Origin: Alligator mississippiensis | Taxonomy: Eukaryota > Chordata > Crocodylia > Alligatoridae | DNA length: 64,000 nt | NCBI RefSeq assembly: GCF_030867095.1 | Contig: NC_081824.1 | Coordinates: 169,454,933 to 169,518,932 of the forward strand | Reading direction: 5' to 3' | Shown: piece after piece, positions 25,800-37,959 of the stretch | Numbering within the stretch: the first letter of the stretch is position 1 | Layout of the letters: each line of letters begins with the position of its first letter | Translations under genes and position numbers: made by a program | The notes under the pieces: generated by a model | Told to the model about the DNA's origin: nothing | Seen by the model: only the letters and a program-made list of their open reading frames with translations | Databases searched by the model: none

Positions 25800-28700
25800 C
25801 TGGCAAAAGAGAAGCAAGAATGCTAGACAGGCCTCCTCAAACAATCCTTGGGGATCAAGGGCAAAGAACTGGACAGAATCAAGCTGTTACGCAAGCCACT
25901 GATAAGGAGCCGGCAAGAAATACATACCATGTTGTTGACACATTGACTGCATTCAAAGCATTCTCTAACAGCCCGAGGCCACTTTGGGCTTTGCATACAC
26001 TTTAAAAAATACCAAACTTACACGGGCCATTCTACTCTGGAATGTGGATATAACATGGTGTTTTGGGGGCCCACATTTACTGCGTCTTTTACCAAGTCCA
26101 GGTAAAGTACATCCAGTTCACACACAAAAGGATTTGGGTGTTTTCAATACAAGGTGCAGGCCTGGAGATAAGGGAGCTGAGGGGGATTCTTTCATTCTTG
26201 CAAAGTGACAAAGGCTCAGCATGCTCTCTCTCTCCCTTCAGTGCCCCTGTGACACCCCACTGCCTTAATACTCTGCCCCCAGTGACACTTTCAAAGTCCC
26301 ACTGTCCGTGCACAAGTGCCACGACTTGGACTTTAATAGACTATTATCTTTGTGAGGTAAAAAGAAGAATCATGTGCCAGCTGGATCCTCAAGGCAATAC
26401 AAATGCATGCTGGTATGTAAACTCAGCAGATCTGATCTGGAATAAGCTACACCAATGGCAGGGCAGATTCACAGAGTAAGAAGGGATCATGTTCACTTTC
26501 CAGAGCTGAACCCGACTTTATGGTACTTTTCTGTTCTTTTATCCAGATGAGGTTTTCAATACCAAATTTGGAACAGCCCTGTTCAGAGAAGACACAGGCT
26601 CAAGTCTAGGGAAGCATTTCATCACAACAGAGTAAGGAGCAGCAATCAAGTTGACTCATACTGGTCCAAACACAGTATTGGACTAACACTAGGAGGGGTA
26701 TTCCCTGTTATACAGTGTCCCTTCAAGAAGTTCAGGGTGAAGATACAGCCCATCCACTCAGGCTCTCTCTAGAACAGTGGTTCTCAACCTTTTTGGACTT
26801 GAGGCACCCCTTCCATAGCTTCTGTGAATTGAGAGGCACCCTACTTCAAAAAGTAATTTATATATTACTGTGCTTACCTCCTTGCAGAGGGGCTGGGCTG
26901 TGGGAGTGGGGAACTGTTCAGGCAGAGACAAGCCTGAGTGTACACTTATCTCCTCAGTTTGCAGTACCCTTCAAAGGATCTGGCATCACCCTGGTTAAGA
27001 ATCACTGCTCACAGATCATCAAATGAGGATTTCCACAGCAGGAAAAACACAACCAAAATAGGGCCTTCATTCCTGCTTGAACATGGAGGATTTGTGCACA
27101 CAGACAACTTCCTTCCAAAGGGGAGGCACACAAATCCCCTCCCACCATACATGATGGGCAGCATGCCCATGGGCACATTTAAACAGAAAGGGACAGGTTC
27201 AGAAAGTGCAGTGAGGAATAAGCAGACTTAAGAGTCTGTATAAGCAGCTTCTTGCACCCACCCAGAGCATGATTAATATCAATGAGACTTCATATATGCT
27301 CAGGGCCCACCCGCAGATTTAATCATGAACACAGGTTAGATTTGCTTTCAAAGGGACTGGTAATCTCATTCCCCATCCTGCCATTTGTAAAAATACCCTA
27401 AAGATAACTCACAGATAATCAAGTACAAGGCTTGTCTACATGGGAAAGTTAACCAAATACTGGCTATGGTATAAATTCAAATAAAGGGTTATACCCATGA
27501 CAAGGGCTCTCTTATTCTAGGAGAATGGTGCTTTTTAGATTTAGCTTCTACAGCTCTTGAAGAAAAAGGTAGTGGGGAGATATGCACAGATCACTGGCGC
27601 ACACATCTTGTAAATGTTGCATCCTGCAGCTCTTGACCATGTTAAAATTTTGATTAATTGCTACAAGGGTTAGAAAGTTTGGCCACCCTTGTCCTTGTAC
27701 TGAAAGGGGAAGTATCAAGTCCACTCTGTATGGAAACGGATTGTATTTCCCTAATCCAAGGCAAGTACACAGAGCCCAGAAAGAACATAAGTGGGTATTA
27801 TACGAATGACTATTAAATCAGTAAGTCTGCTCAATACATTGAAATCCCTTGCAAAGTGAGGTCCCAAACCTGTCAGATCTGTGCTGGTTAGGGTGGCCAT
27901 CACAGAGGACATTCCAGTTTTCTGCTACTCTGTCCTCTACTGGTACAAAACCTGACGCCTTTATGTTCTCTGTTTTTTCCTTCAAGAGAAAAACAGAGGA
28001 CACAAATGCATCCAAGTTTCATATCAATAGAGGACAGAGGACAACTGGACTGTCCTCTATGATGACCACCCCTGTGCTGGTAGATCTGTGTACCCATCCA
28101 GAGTACACAGCAGGTCTATGGCCTGGTCAAAGCATTGCAAAAGATGAAGTTTATAAAATTTAGGAGCCTTTAAATGCCTGGAAGCAGGGATGGACTCTTC
28201 AATAATTTAAAATTAAAAACACACCTCTGGAAGGGAACTGTTGAGATCTGATGGAATAATTTTTCAGTTTTTTTAAAAAATGTTCTTCTTCTAAATACTG
28301 AGAGGATTAATTCTAGAAAAATTTAAAAACACATGACTGACTTTTCACCATTTAGTACTAGATGCCTGTCTCTCTACCTTTTGCTCAGGTAGGAAATTAG
28401 TCTTCCCTGATCCTGCAATCAACCAGACACAGGAAGATGCTGACAAACAAAAGCACTGGTGAGAAGGGCTTCTCTTCCCACACATCTGATTACCCAATCA
28501 GGGCCATTGTCAATATTGCTTTTTGATCCTCAGGCACCGGCATGTGCTGTTATGTTTGGATTGCCTGGATTATTTTTATAATCCATAAAAATTATGCAAT
28601 TCATTTTTTTCTCTTAGACTAATTTTTTAAAAAGCAGAAATACTATATATCATGTTTGAATTATGAGGATGGCCCTTTAGAAGAGGATAATCAGTTTAAA

Positions 28701-28838
28701 AAAGGGTAATTAGTTTTTAAAGAAGTGGGTTCAGTGAAAGCTATTCATAGTGTTTGAAAGATACCTGAAATGTCGCTGGTTGACTGCTCTGCTAAAGTGG
28801 GTTAGGAACAACCCCAGTCGTCCATTCACAAGAGCCAT
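25433..28838 (-). CDS. MRPL14: MRPL14, mitochondrial large ribosomal subunit protein uL14m (two coding exons)
   Basis: Spliced CDS on the minus strand: 28838-28765 joined to 25799-25433, 441 nt, 146 codons plus TGA. The product is a structural protein of the mitochondrial 39S ribosomal subunit, in the uL14 family, and acts in the mitochondrial matrix. Residues 1-25 ([20 protein letters not shown] and following) carry arginines and no acidic residue, as expected for a mitochondrial targeting peptide. The rest matches my memory of human MRPL14 nearly residue for residue, including [71 protein letters not shown] and the C-terminal EYSKVLAI. Length is 146 against 145 in human, with the extra residue in the presequence. 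The exon join splits one serine codon (AG|C, phase 2). No stop or frameshift is seen, so the gene looks functional. It is the only established gene here; its 5' end is thought to be in the CpG island near 41.5 kb. Confidence 0.95.
26775..27007. mobile_element. hAT/Charlie-like non-autonomous transposon, degraded
   Basis: Ends CAGTGGTTCTCAACC and GGTTAAGAATCACTG are the classic Charlie-type inverted repeats. The interior ggacttgaggcacccc recurs in the copy at 49191-49532. The 8-bp flanks ctctagaa and ctcacaga no longer match well, suggesting age. It lies within the MRPL14 intron. Confidence 0.8.
27889..28073. mobile_element. Foldback hAT-type element, 185 bp
   Basis: Ends TAGGGTGGCCATCA and TGATGACCACCCCT are inverted. 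Inner segments also pair (cagaggac near the left end with gtcctcta near the right; ctctgttttttc with gagaaaaacagag). Flanked by a perfect 8-bp duplication, gtgctggt, at 27881-27888 and 28074-28081. Confidence 0.88.
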
Positions 28839-28858
28839 TGGAATTCTGGTACAAAGCC
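28765..28858 (-). CDS. MRPL14: MRPL14 first coding exon (ATG at 28838)
   Basis: A 94-nt exon: about 20 nt of 5'UTR (28858-28839), then ATG and 24 codons plus two bases (28838-28765). It is bounded by acceptor tttcctgtgcag (AG at 28860-28859) and donor CAG|GTATCT (GT at 28764-28763). The peptide [20 protein letters not shown] plus QRHF aligns by length and composition with the human presequence, which I recall as [20 protein letters not shown] plus HCF. Its phase-2 end joins exactly to the phase of the 25799 acceptor and gives the expected total length. Phase, length, start codon and splice sites agree independently, so the call is firm although the exon is too short to stand out as an open frame. 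Confidence 0.92.
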
Positions 28859-31800
28859 CTGCACAGGAAACATGAGAATTATGGACTCTGGAAATGTGTC
28901 AGTACTGGTTTCAAAAAAAGAAAAGATAAATCACAGGCTGGAATCCAAATGACACATCTGGAGTATGCTACATTGAATCCGGCTGCATACATAACTCAAG
29001 TGCTAACAGTATCCTCACAGCAACAGGCTTTACTTGAAATCTCATGGTCAGTATAATTCAGAGGCACATAACACAAAGGTGTGTTCAACACGACTGCAGG
29101 GCAGTTTTCTACTTAACAGAATAGAGCTTTTTTGGATAGCATTTTCCCTCTTTGTGTGAGCCTTGTAGTTCTTAAACCCACTTAATAATGAATACAAAAA
29201 AAAGGCTACTTGCTATACAGAATGAAGCTCAAATGGACTCTGGTCAGTAGCGCTTTAAATCTTATTAAGCAGGGAACATTCCTCAGCTTGTTTTTAGACT
29301 TCAGTATTATTTCACAGACAAGATCTCCTTTTTCTATGGTGCCCACAGAAAGTCTCCTGTTACTTAAAAAAGTTCAGTTGACACAGTTCTGTGTAGTAAT
29401 GCTATCCTGTGTCTTTGCAGCGTGCCAGCCACATTATGGCCCTTGTTATTAGAGTTGGGCATAAATTAACCAGATACCAAAATGCATGCATCAAAATGAG
29501 ACTCCCTGACTTCTTCCCAGGTTAGCATTTTATGTGCTTCTGTTTGACATTCTGTGGTCAAAGCTACAAACAACTAAATTACTTCTAACAAGGTTACCTT
29601 CTGCTTCTCTCCTTTCCAGAACAAACATTAAAATACAGTTACTACTACTTGTCTCTCCGTGCCAGTTCTGATAAACTTAGGGGCAGATTCTGACCTCAGC
29701 ACATATGAAAGGTCCATCTTGAAGGATCTGCCATGGCAGTTCTGCACCAACACTTGCAAAGCATAGCACGTATTCTTAAGTACGTGGCAACGGCCTAATA
29801 TCACGTTGGCATGCTTTGAATAAAGAGGTTAGTGACACTGACAGATCATTACTCTATGGAGCCAATACCAAAACTCAAATGTTCAGTGGAGCAACTGAGC
29901 CTCAGGTAAGTTAGATGCATTTCTTGAAGCTCTGCTCAAGCTCTCCTCCACTAAGGATGTCCTCCCAACCAAAACAAGGCAGCCTTTTTACAGCAAGGTA
30001 ATTAAAACAAATTAGCTCCCTGGCCATAAAGTCCTAGGGGAGATGAGACCTCAGATTTTATCTCAATGTAGCTAACTGTGGTCAATGCTACATCAAGGTC
30101 AAAACTGCCTGTGTTTGGTCTCCACCAGTATTTTAGAGAGATGTAGCTTGAGCTGCCTTGATGTAACACACACCTCCTTTGATAGGGAAGATAGCCTTTG
30201 CCCCAGTTTGCATACTCTTAGCTATGTGCTTGACTTTAGCATGTGAGATTAATGACAAGCCTCAGTGTCTGAGGATTACTTTCACTTGTGTCAGAGCCAT
30301 GGACCTTTCCAGAAGACCTCAATGAGCAAAGCTAGTGCCTACCCTGTGGTCACTGTTAAGACTCTACACCCACTATCCCCGGGCTCATGAAAAACCCAAG
30401 ATTCGTGAATGACTGATGGCTCCTGAGATTGGGAGGGCACCATGGTGGTGAGAGGAGACCACCCGCAGATGCCGAATCGGTGCTGGCGAGCGGGGAACAC
30501 CCACAGACTCCAGCATCAGCCAATCTTGGGGGGGCATGTGCCCTCCTCCCCCTCCCGGTGCATCGCCTATGCCAGAGCTGTCTCTAACCTCAAAGTCTCA
30601 ACATGGCATGAGGTTAACTAGGCCACTGACCCAAAGTCTCTTCTGTCCTGCAAACAAAGCGAAGGAGGTTCAAGAACTATGTTTAATCAATAATTTTACA
30701 ACGATGAACTGATATTCCATCTCTGTGACAATGCTGAGCAAGTTTTCAAGATAACAACATGAAAAACAAAAAATAATTTTGATATGGCTGATAATAGTAA
30801 ATCCATATTAGTAATAAATAATTAATCCTCAAACCCATACAGACTCCATATACCATGCAACAACCCTTTCTCCTTCCGTATAACATTCCCTTGGATCCGA
30901 AATGTCCCCATAATTTGCTCAGTTCATGGAGTGAAAGACGTATTGTGCTGAATCTCTGTGCTTAATATTACATGAAGAGAAAATGGTATCTTCAGTTAAT
31001 GTGATTAATGTCAGCAATTCCAAATTTTCCAAGGAAAGGCAGCTCCATTTCAGAAAGGGTAATTGGGCCGCTCACGGGATAAGTACAACTTTTTGGTGTA
31101 TTGCCAAACACTTCTGAAGCTAGCCCTTGCTCTGATTCACTCTTTAATGGCCTTGACAAAGTCACCTAACCTAGTCTACCCTGTCTGAGAACCATAGATA
31201 GTGCTAAACTCAAAGGGACAGATTATTTGCTGTCTGTGTTGTACTACGTAAATGCTAAGTATTGAAAGCATGTTTTAGTAGTCATCCAAAACACCAAATG
31301 ACATCCCACCAACTATGGCACAGATCACATCAACAACACCTAGCTTCCTCATTTTCCAGGTAGATGTTACACCATGCTGGCAAATCTTCTACATGACCCA
31401 GAAAGAGAGAGACAGGATTTGGCACATGCTACTAAAGAGGTAACCCCAAGGTGAGGAGAAGCAAATCAATTCATTTAGTTCTTCTCTGTAAATTTGCTTT
31501 TCTAATCTCATCTCCGCTCGTATTTCAGGGCTGTGGGAAGGAAGAGGTCCTTCCCAGCATCTCTCAAGCATGATATAGTGTAAACGCTTGGGCAATTCCA
31601 AGAACCACTCATCTGAAGTTGGTACTGCCCAACAGGCACATGAGGACACTTTATAATAGCTGAGACAGGCAAGGGAATGTTTAATATTTAAATACTAACA
31701 TTCTTCTACTTGCTAAATCATTCATGTCAGGTTAGAAGAGGCAAATCTTTGGAAAGTTCTGACATTTTCACCATCTTCATCAAGGTCACTGCCCAAAAGC

Positions 31801-32001
31801 ATGGCCTGAGACTACCACTGAACCAAAAAACAATGTAGAAGTTATACAGCAAGAAGTGCTTCTTGCTCTAGAAATGATTGCAACACTCTAAAACCAACAC
31901 CTCTAGCTCTCCCAGAAATGTTGTATTCAAATCTTCCTCTCATTCATGTTAGGCTGCTGATGCTAAACTATATAGCTAGATACACTGCACATTTCTGTAC
32001 A

Positions 32002-32223
32002 TTCAGACATTCAGTGGCATATAAATTGGGTCACTTTAGAGAGTGAATGTTGAACTGATTTTTTTTCTTTCCTATCTGAAACTTATTTTGAACTCAAATT
32101 GGATTCTGCATCTGAGTTATACCTGGCACATGGGTTGGGATAGGTAGAGCATCCTCAAGGCCTTGAATTTGCCAAGCTAAATGAATATAATATGAATATA
32201 TAGCTATATAGGGGCTCAACTAA

Positions 32224-32258
<35 letters not shown>

Positions 32259-32447
32259 TCATTTAGCTTGGCAAATTCATGGCCTTGAGGATGCCCTACC
32301 CATCCCAAACCACGAGCCAGGTACAACTCGGATGCAAAATCCAATTTGAGTTCAAAATAAGTTTCAGATACGAAAGAAAAAAAATCAGTTAAACAAACAT
32401 TCACTCTCTAAAGTGACCCAATTTATATGCCACTGAATAAGTCTGAA
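32002..32447. repeat. Long inverted repeat, arms about 190 bp
   Basis: Arms 32002-32189 and 32254-32447 are inverted copies with roughly 88-90 percent identity by eye. Examples are cagtggcatataaattgggt against acccaatttatatgccactg, and tttgccaagctaaatgaata against tattcatttagcttggcaaa. The 64-bp spacer holds a (TC)n(TA)n run. No target duplication was recognised. The transcript of MRPL14 intron 1 would carry this as a long hairpin. Confidence 0.9.
32225..32259 (+). repeat. (TC)n-(TA)n microsatellite
   Basis: About 12 TC units followed by TA units in the loop of the inverted repeat. Confidence 0.9.
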
Positions 32448-33373
32448 AGTATAATGCAGCCAGACCCCACTCCAGTAGGTTTTCAGCAGATCCACCTGAA
32501 GTCCAAACACTGCACAGAAAAGAGGAACTTTTCACTGGTCAGAAGGTGCTGAAGGTATTTATGCATTACGCCATTTTGAAGTGCCAGATTAAAAGAAGCA
32601 CTTTTCCATAGCAGTTAAAGAGGTTTTAATACTGCAAAGTTAAGTGGATATCAGCAGAACAAATATACTGGACTTCTGGAAAATTTCATACCACCTAACA
32701 CAGTGATGGTCGACAGAGTATTTCAGGCTAACATACATAGGCAGTGTTGCCCCACATTTCACTTACACAAGGTGAGGACGTCTCACCACTAATAACAAAA
32801 AGCAGCAGGAATGTTATCTGCTTACTCACAGAAGGAGCTGCATGGTCCACGAAGTGCCAGAAAGCGGTCACGTACCTTCTTTGGGTTCAAACAAAATGGG
32901 AAGCATCACCTGGGGGCTTCTCATTCTCTTACATTACTCCATCCTGAAGTGACCTCTTACTCATGGAAGCTTAAGCATCTCAGAGTTGGCTGAGATCGAG
33001 CATTGGAAGTATCTAAAGTGCTGGACTAGAGTCTGGGATGGAGGATGCTTGCCTGTAGTATCTGGGGGCATCTGAATCCCAAAACCTCTGGGCTTGGGGC
33101 TCCACATAGGATGCCTGCCAATAGATTTGGGAGTATCTGAAGTTCCAGGGTGAGAGCCTAGGACAGAGGATGCTCACCAGCTGTAGTGCCATACATGGTG
33201 TTTAGAACAATTAAGTTCTGCCTGCAAAATCAATACGGTTTTTGGAACAATTGAAAAGATGAATTGATATGATTTGGAACTGATTTGACCTGGAACACGA
33301 AATATATTAATATTAAAAAAAATCTGAGTCACTTAGTCTATAAAGACACATCTCTACCCTGCCTCCATGCCTC

Positions 33374-34040
33374 ATAGATTCATAGATGTTAGGGTCGGAA
33401 GGGACCTCAATAGATCATCGAGTCCAACCCCCTGCATAGGCAGGAAAGAGTGCTGGGTCTAGATGACCCCAGCTAGATGCATATCCAACCTCCTCTTGAA
33501 GACCCCCAGGGTAGGGGAGAGCACCACCTCCCTTGGGAGCCCATTCCAGACTTTGGCCACTCTAACTGTGAAGAAGTTCTTCCTAACGTCCAATCTAAAT
33601 CTGCCCTCTGCTAGCTTATGGCCATTATATCTTGTAACCCCCAGGGGTGCCTTGGTGAGTAAAGCCTCACCAATTCCCTTCTGTGCTCCCGTGATGAACT
33701 TATAGGCAGTCACAAGGTCACCTCTCAACCTTCTCTTGCGGAGGCTGAAGAGGTCCAGGTGCCCTAGTCTCTCCTCATAGGGCTTGGCCTGCAAGCCCTT
33801 AACTATAAGAGTGGCCCTTCTCTGACCCTCTCCAGGTTATCCACATCCCTCTTGAAGTGCTACGCCCAAAATTGCATGAAGTATTCCAACTGCAGTCTGA
33901 CCAGCGCCTGATAAAGAGGAAGTATCACCTCCTTAGTTCTGTTCGTCGTGCATCTGCTGATGCACGATAAAGTGCCATTAGCTTTTCTGATGACTTTGTC
34001 ACACTGACGACTCATGTTCATCTTGGAGTCCACTAGGACT
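33374..34040 (-). repeat. CR1 LINE, 5'-truncated 3' portion
   Basis: Starts catagattcatagatgtta, then gggtcggaagggacctcaat and gagtccaaccccctgc, the crocodilian-type CR1 3' end. The minus frame 33794-33459 encodes the RT tail YEERLGHLDLFSLRKRRLRG and AKVWNGLPREVV. The left edge is clear; the 5' truncation near 34040 is approximate. Confidence 0.93.
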
Positions 34041-35309
34041 TACACTTTCACTTTAGTGAGATCGTGCACATTATCCCATCCCAACTCCATTTTGTGAACT
34101 AGAACCTTAACGTCCTCTGCAGGAGTGTTCTGTACAGTCACCATTACCACTGCATACCCTATGTGAGCTACAGCAATATGACTGGAGGTTCTGCAAAAAC
34201 TGTTTACTAATGATATATTAAGTATTAAAAGGAAAAAAATAAAAGCATTTAGAATTATTGTTGTAATACTTCCTTGAGTAAATCCACTTTGAAAGGAACA
34301 CTTTCTTTAAATGGGTAGATTCAGAAACAGAATCTACTCTCAAGCTGTGGTCAATGTTTGTGGTTCCACAAATGCATTTTTCCTTTTTTTAGATTTCTGC
34401 CTGGCCCCTGCTGTACATGAAAACCTGGCACAGTACAGGTAAAGAAAAAACCTGACTGGCTCTGCCAAACAAACAGCAAAACTAACTATAGAAAAATTCC
34501 AATCAAATGTGCAAAATAAAACCTCTCAGTTTGATGCAAAGAAAAAACATCTTTAATTGCTCTCAACCACAGTGATCTTTCCTGAATAGTCAACTAGCAG
34601 GGTACAGGATATGGGTTCTTTCTAACAAAGGAATTGGGGGAAAAAACAGTCAAATTCTGAGCCCGAAAAAGGAGAAATGTGCAATGGGTCCTTCATTCAT
34701 CAGGAAAATGAAGGCAATAAAAATCAAGACAATATGCACAACGCAAGCTAGCTATCTGAAGCGGTGGTAACAGGTTGGAAATTTATTTATAGCATGTCTG
34801 CCAATGTGCGCTATACGGGCCAACCGTGAGCTACAGGGGCTCAAGTAATTCACAGCTTTCTTCATAAAGGAAGAGATGTGATTAAGGGCTTGTGTGTGTT
34901 AAAAATACAGGAGATATTCATTACAAAGGCATAATTGGTTTTACAAAAATGACAGGCTGAGGGGCCAAAGATTCACATGGAGGGAGTTAATTCTTCTAGA
35001 ATTCAAGTTTCTGAATAGGATTAGTTATTAATCTTTGTATCTAGTGATTCAAGGTAGCAACAGAAACTCATTAGAGTTGTATTTATTAATGAAAGAAGGA
35101 ATAATTCCACTCTTACAAATTCCAAGTGAAACTCACAAAAGGTGATAAAAAGATAGTTAAAATATTCTCAACTGAAACCTACAAGATTATTTTTAGCAAT
35201 ACAGGTATCTGAAAACCTTTTCACAGTACATTTCTCATCTGTCTAAGATACTTAAGTGGCCCTCATTGCTAGGGTAGTTAATCTTTTTAATATATTTATC
35301 CACACATCA

Positions 35310-35450
35310 CTCCCAGTAAGGAGGATGGAATTATTCCCTTTTTAGCAATGAGCTAAATGAAACCACACAGGAGATAAGTGATTTGTCCAAGTTCACAATG
35401 GGATCCTGTGGCAGAACAAGCTCCCAAATCCTACACTACTGGCCTCACCT
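35310..35450 (+). repeat. MIR-like SINE
   Basis: attattccctttttagcaat, then gagataagtgatttgtccaa gives the MIR core in diverged form (fits aagtgacttgcccaag). Confidence 0.55.
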
Positions 35451-36095
35451 CTGGATTATCCTCTCTCACTCGAAGCTTCTGGAATTGCAAACAAATCCAG
35501 CCAGATTTCTGCAAAACTGGATTCTCCTTTCCATTCTTCAAAGGGTGTGTGACATATGTAATCAATTCCCAAACAAAGCTTTCACCTCCTAAAGACAAGC
35601 AAGATCTAGCCAACAAATTAATAATGGCAAATCAGGAAACCAGGGTCTACTCCCAGATCTGCCACTGACCTAGGCTCTCTGTCTTCATAGCATGTGATAT
35701 GCTAACATTTAGATAGCTAATGCCAGGGACGTGTACTGGTATTGTTGTTCCTGGAAGGTATTCCTAATTCAAATTTAAAAAAGAAAAGAAAAAAGGAGTT
35801 AACTAATTGCCTAGGGTCTCAGTGCAGTATAACACAGGGATCATCCAGGCAGGGATTGCCTTGGCACCCTAGTAAAAAAGCACTGGTATACCACAATTGT
35901 GCCTCTCCACAATTGCTTCCTCTTGCCCCCACAAAGGGCAGACAAGTTTTGCACAATTTACTGGAAAAGAATTGTTGAGTGGCTGAATTTACTGTGCCAC
36001 AAGAGAACCAAGACACATGTCCCCCAAAGTTCAAGGGACAAAACAAGTGAGTGCTGCTCCAGTGAGACCACAGTAACTTTGTTATGGCTTTAGAG

Positions 36096-36353
36096 TGGGG
36101 TGGCCAACCTGTGGCATGAGTGCCATAAGTGGCATGGGTAGCCCTTGGGTGGTACATGCCTGATCGGGAAGGGGATAGGCAGCATAGTAGGGCAGAGGGG
36201 AGAAAGCAGAGTAGCAAATCAGGTAGAGAGGATAGGGCAGAAAGCAGAGCAGCAAATTGAGCAGGGGGAGGAGAATAAGAGGGCACCGAGGGAGGGTGGG
36301 GGGCTAATTTGTGGCATGCCTGCAAAAAAAAAAAAAAAATATTGTCCCCACTG
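36096..36353. mobile_element. hAT-type non-autonomous transposon, 258 bp
   Basis: Starts TGGGGTGGCCAACCTGTGGC, ends TTGTCCCCACTG. Flanks ctttagag and cttcagag are an 8-bp duplication with one mismatch. The interior contains repeated gcagagcagcaaat words and a poly(A) run. Confidence 0.75.
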
Positions 36354-37959
36354 CTTCAGAGGGTGGCTGTTCGCATCCACAAGTGGCTAACCTGTGTCCT
36401 CAAACACAGGAATAGTCCCTAAAGTTAACTCTAAAGCACAGACATAGCCTGACATATGGTAGGTCAATACTTCTCAGCCTTTTCAGACTGGTGAGGCTAA
36501 GACTTTTCATGACCCCCTTACATTTATTAGAAAATGTCTGTGATCATAAAGCTAAACCTAAATAAACATGTATTTTGAGAAGATCACAGAGACTTGACCT
36601 TGAGCATAATAGTACACAGGGAGAGAGATTTCTTCTGCACTGGGTTGTAATATAATTTTTTATGTCTCAGATACCCCCTGGTGGTCACTACCTACATTTT
36701 AGTAGTGTCCTAGACTGAGCTGTACAAAGATGAAATGTTTGTAGTCTAGAAGCAATACATGGCTGTGGACAGCTATAACTTTCAAGCATTTTAAAATGGG
36801 AGGGGGAGGCTATGTTCTGAGGCACGCATGAAACCACGAAAAATGGCACTATTTACAATCGCCAGGAAATATTGCATTGGCTGGAATTTCCCACAAAATC
36901 AACCTAAAAAAAACAACAACCCAGCATATTATTCATATAATACACTGTTTTAGAACGTCCTACTGTTTACCACAACACAAAGACAATGCGACAATCACTG
37001 CAGCCATAGATCACATGATTTAGAGTTTGTCTGAGAAGTGACTCGGAATAAGTGAAGGCGCCAGTCAGTAAAATGAAAATGTTTCAGTGCCATCTTTTAA
37101 GAAGTGAAATGCAATGCCAATACCCTTCACCAATCAGTGGCAAGGGCCAGGGATGCCAGGAAATGCTTCCGAAATCGGCTCTTCATGCTGCAACCAAGCC
37201 ATACAAATTATTTTGTGTAGTCTTGCGTCAAGTAGATCCCTAGTCATAATGGTATGGAATGAAAGAGGTATAAATTGTTACAATATAACCATTATATATG
37301 CATATTCCTACAAGGGATACAAGTGTAGCAAAGCCATTGTAACTTTAACCCTGCTTCTTTCTTTCAGGGCTAAAATTATAGCCAGTAGGAGCATACAAAC
37401 ATAAATTACATCATAACAGCTGATGCCAAGTGAATGTTATTTCTGTCTGTTAAACCCTAAATGAAATATGGGTAAATTTACAATTGTTTTATTCCATTAA
37501 TTCCACTATAGGAGCATGCGAACATAATAGTTAAATTGGATTAATTTATACAAGTATACCTGTTACATCTGTCCATGCCCTTTTGGAGTCATGCTTGACT
37601 ACTGAAAAAAAAGTGTCTAGCGCAGACCCTTTTCATATCTTTCCTACAGCTGTAGAGCTCACCGAGGAATTGCCTGCCCCTAACAATATGTTTGTCCAGC
37701 ACTGAGCACAACAGAGTTCTGATCACAGTTGGGAACCTGACCATATTTGTTTTTGAAAGGCAGAATGAAGAAAAAAAGATTTTTCCAGAGTTATGGTTGC
37801 ATTAAGTAGGGACATACCCTAATCTTCAGCTAACTCAACCTTCCTGTCCTGCTTAAATAAAACTGAAATCCAAGCTGCTGCTGAAGACTGGTCTCTATGG
37901 GCAGGCCTAGGATTTTGAAAATAGCTAAAGAATCTCCATGGCTGTGAAACAGGAGAAAA

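Larger units (their letters stand above)
25800..28764 (-). other. MRPL14 intron between the two coding exons
   Basis: A 2965-nt GT-AG intron (GTATCT donor, pyrimidine-rich acceptor). It contains a degraded hAT-type element (26775-27007) and a 185-bp foldback hAT element (27889-28073). At about 27428 there is a sequence (ggcttgtctacatggg) like the end of another short DNA element. I see nothing else gene-like. Confidence 0.85.

Noticed and set aside
36671-36684. CTCF-like motif on the minus strand (ccaccagggggtat)
   Set aside because: Differs from the core consensus at a key position (GGT instead of GGC) and lies in what looks like a decayed repeat.
36466-36720. Possible hAT copy starting caatacttctcagcc
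   Set aside because: Resembles a Charlie-type start, but no matching end or target duplication was found.
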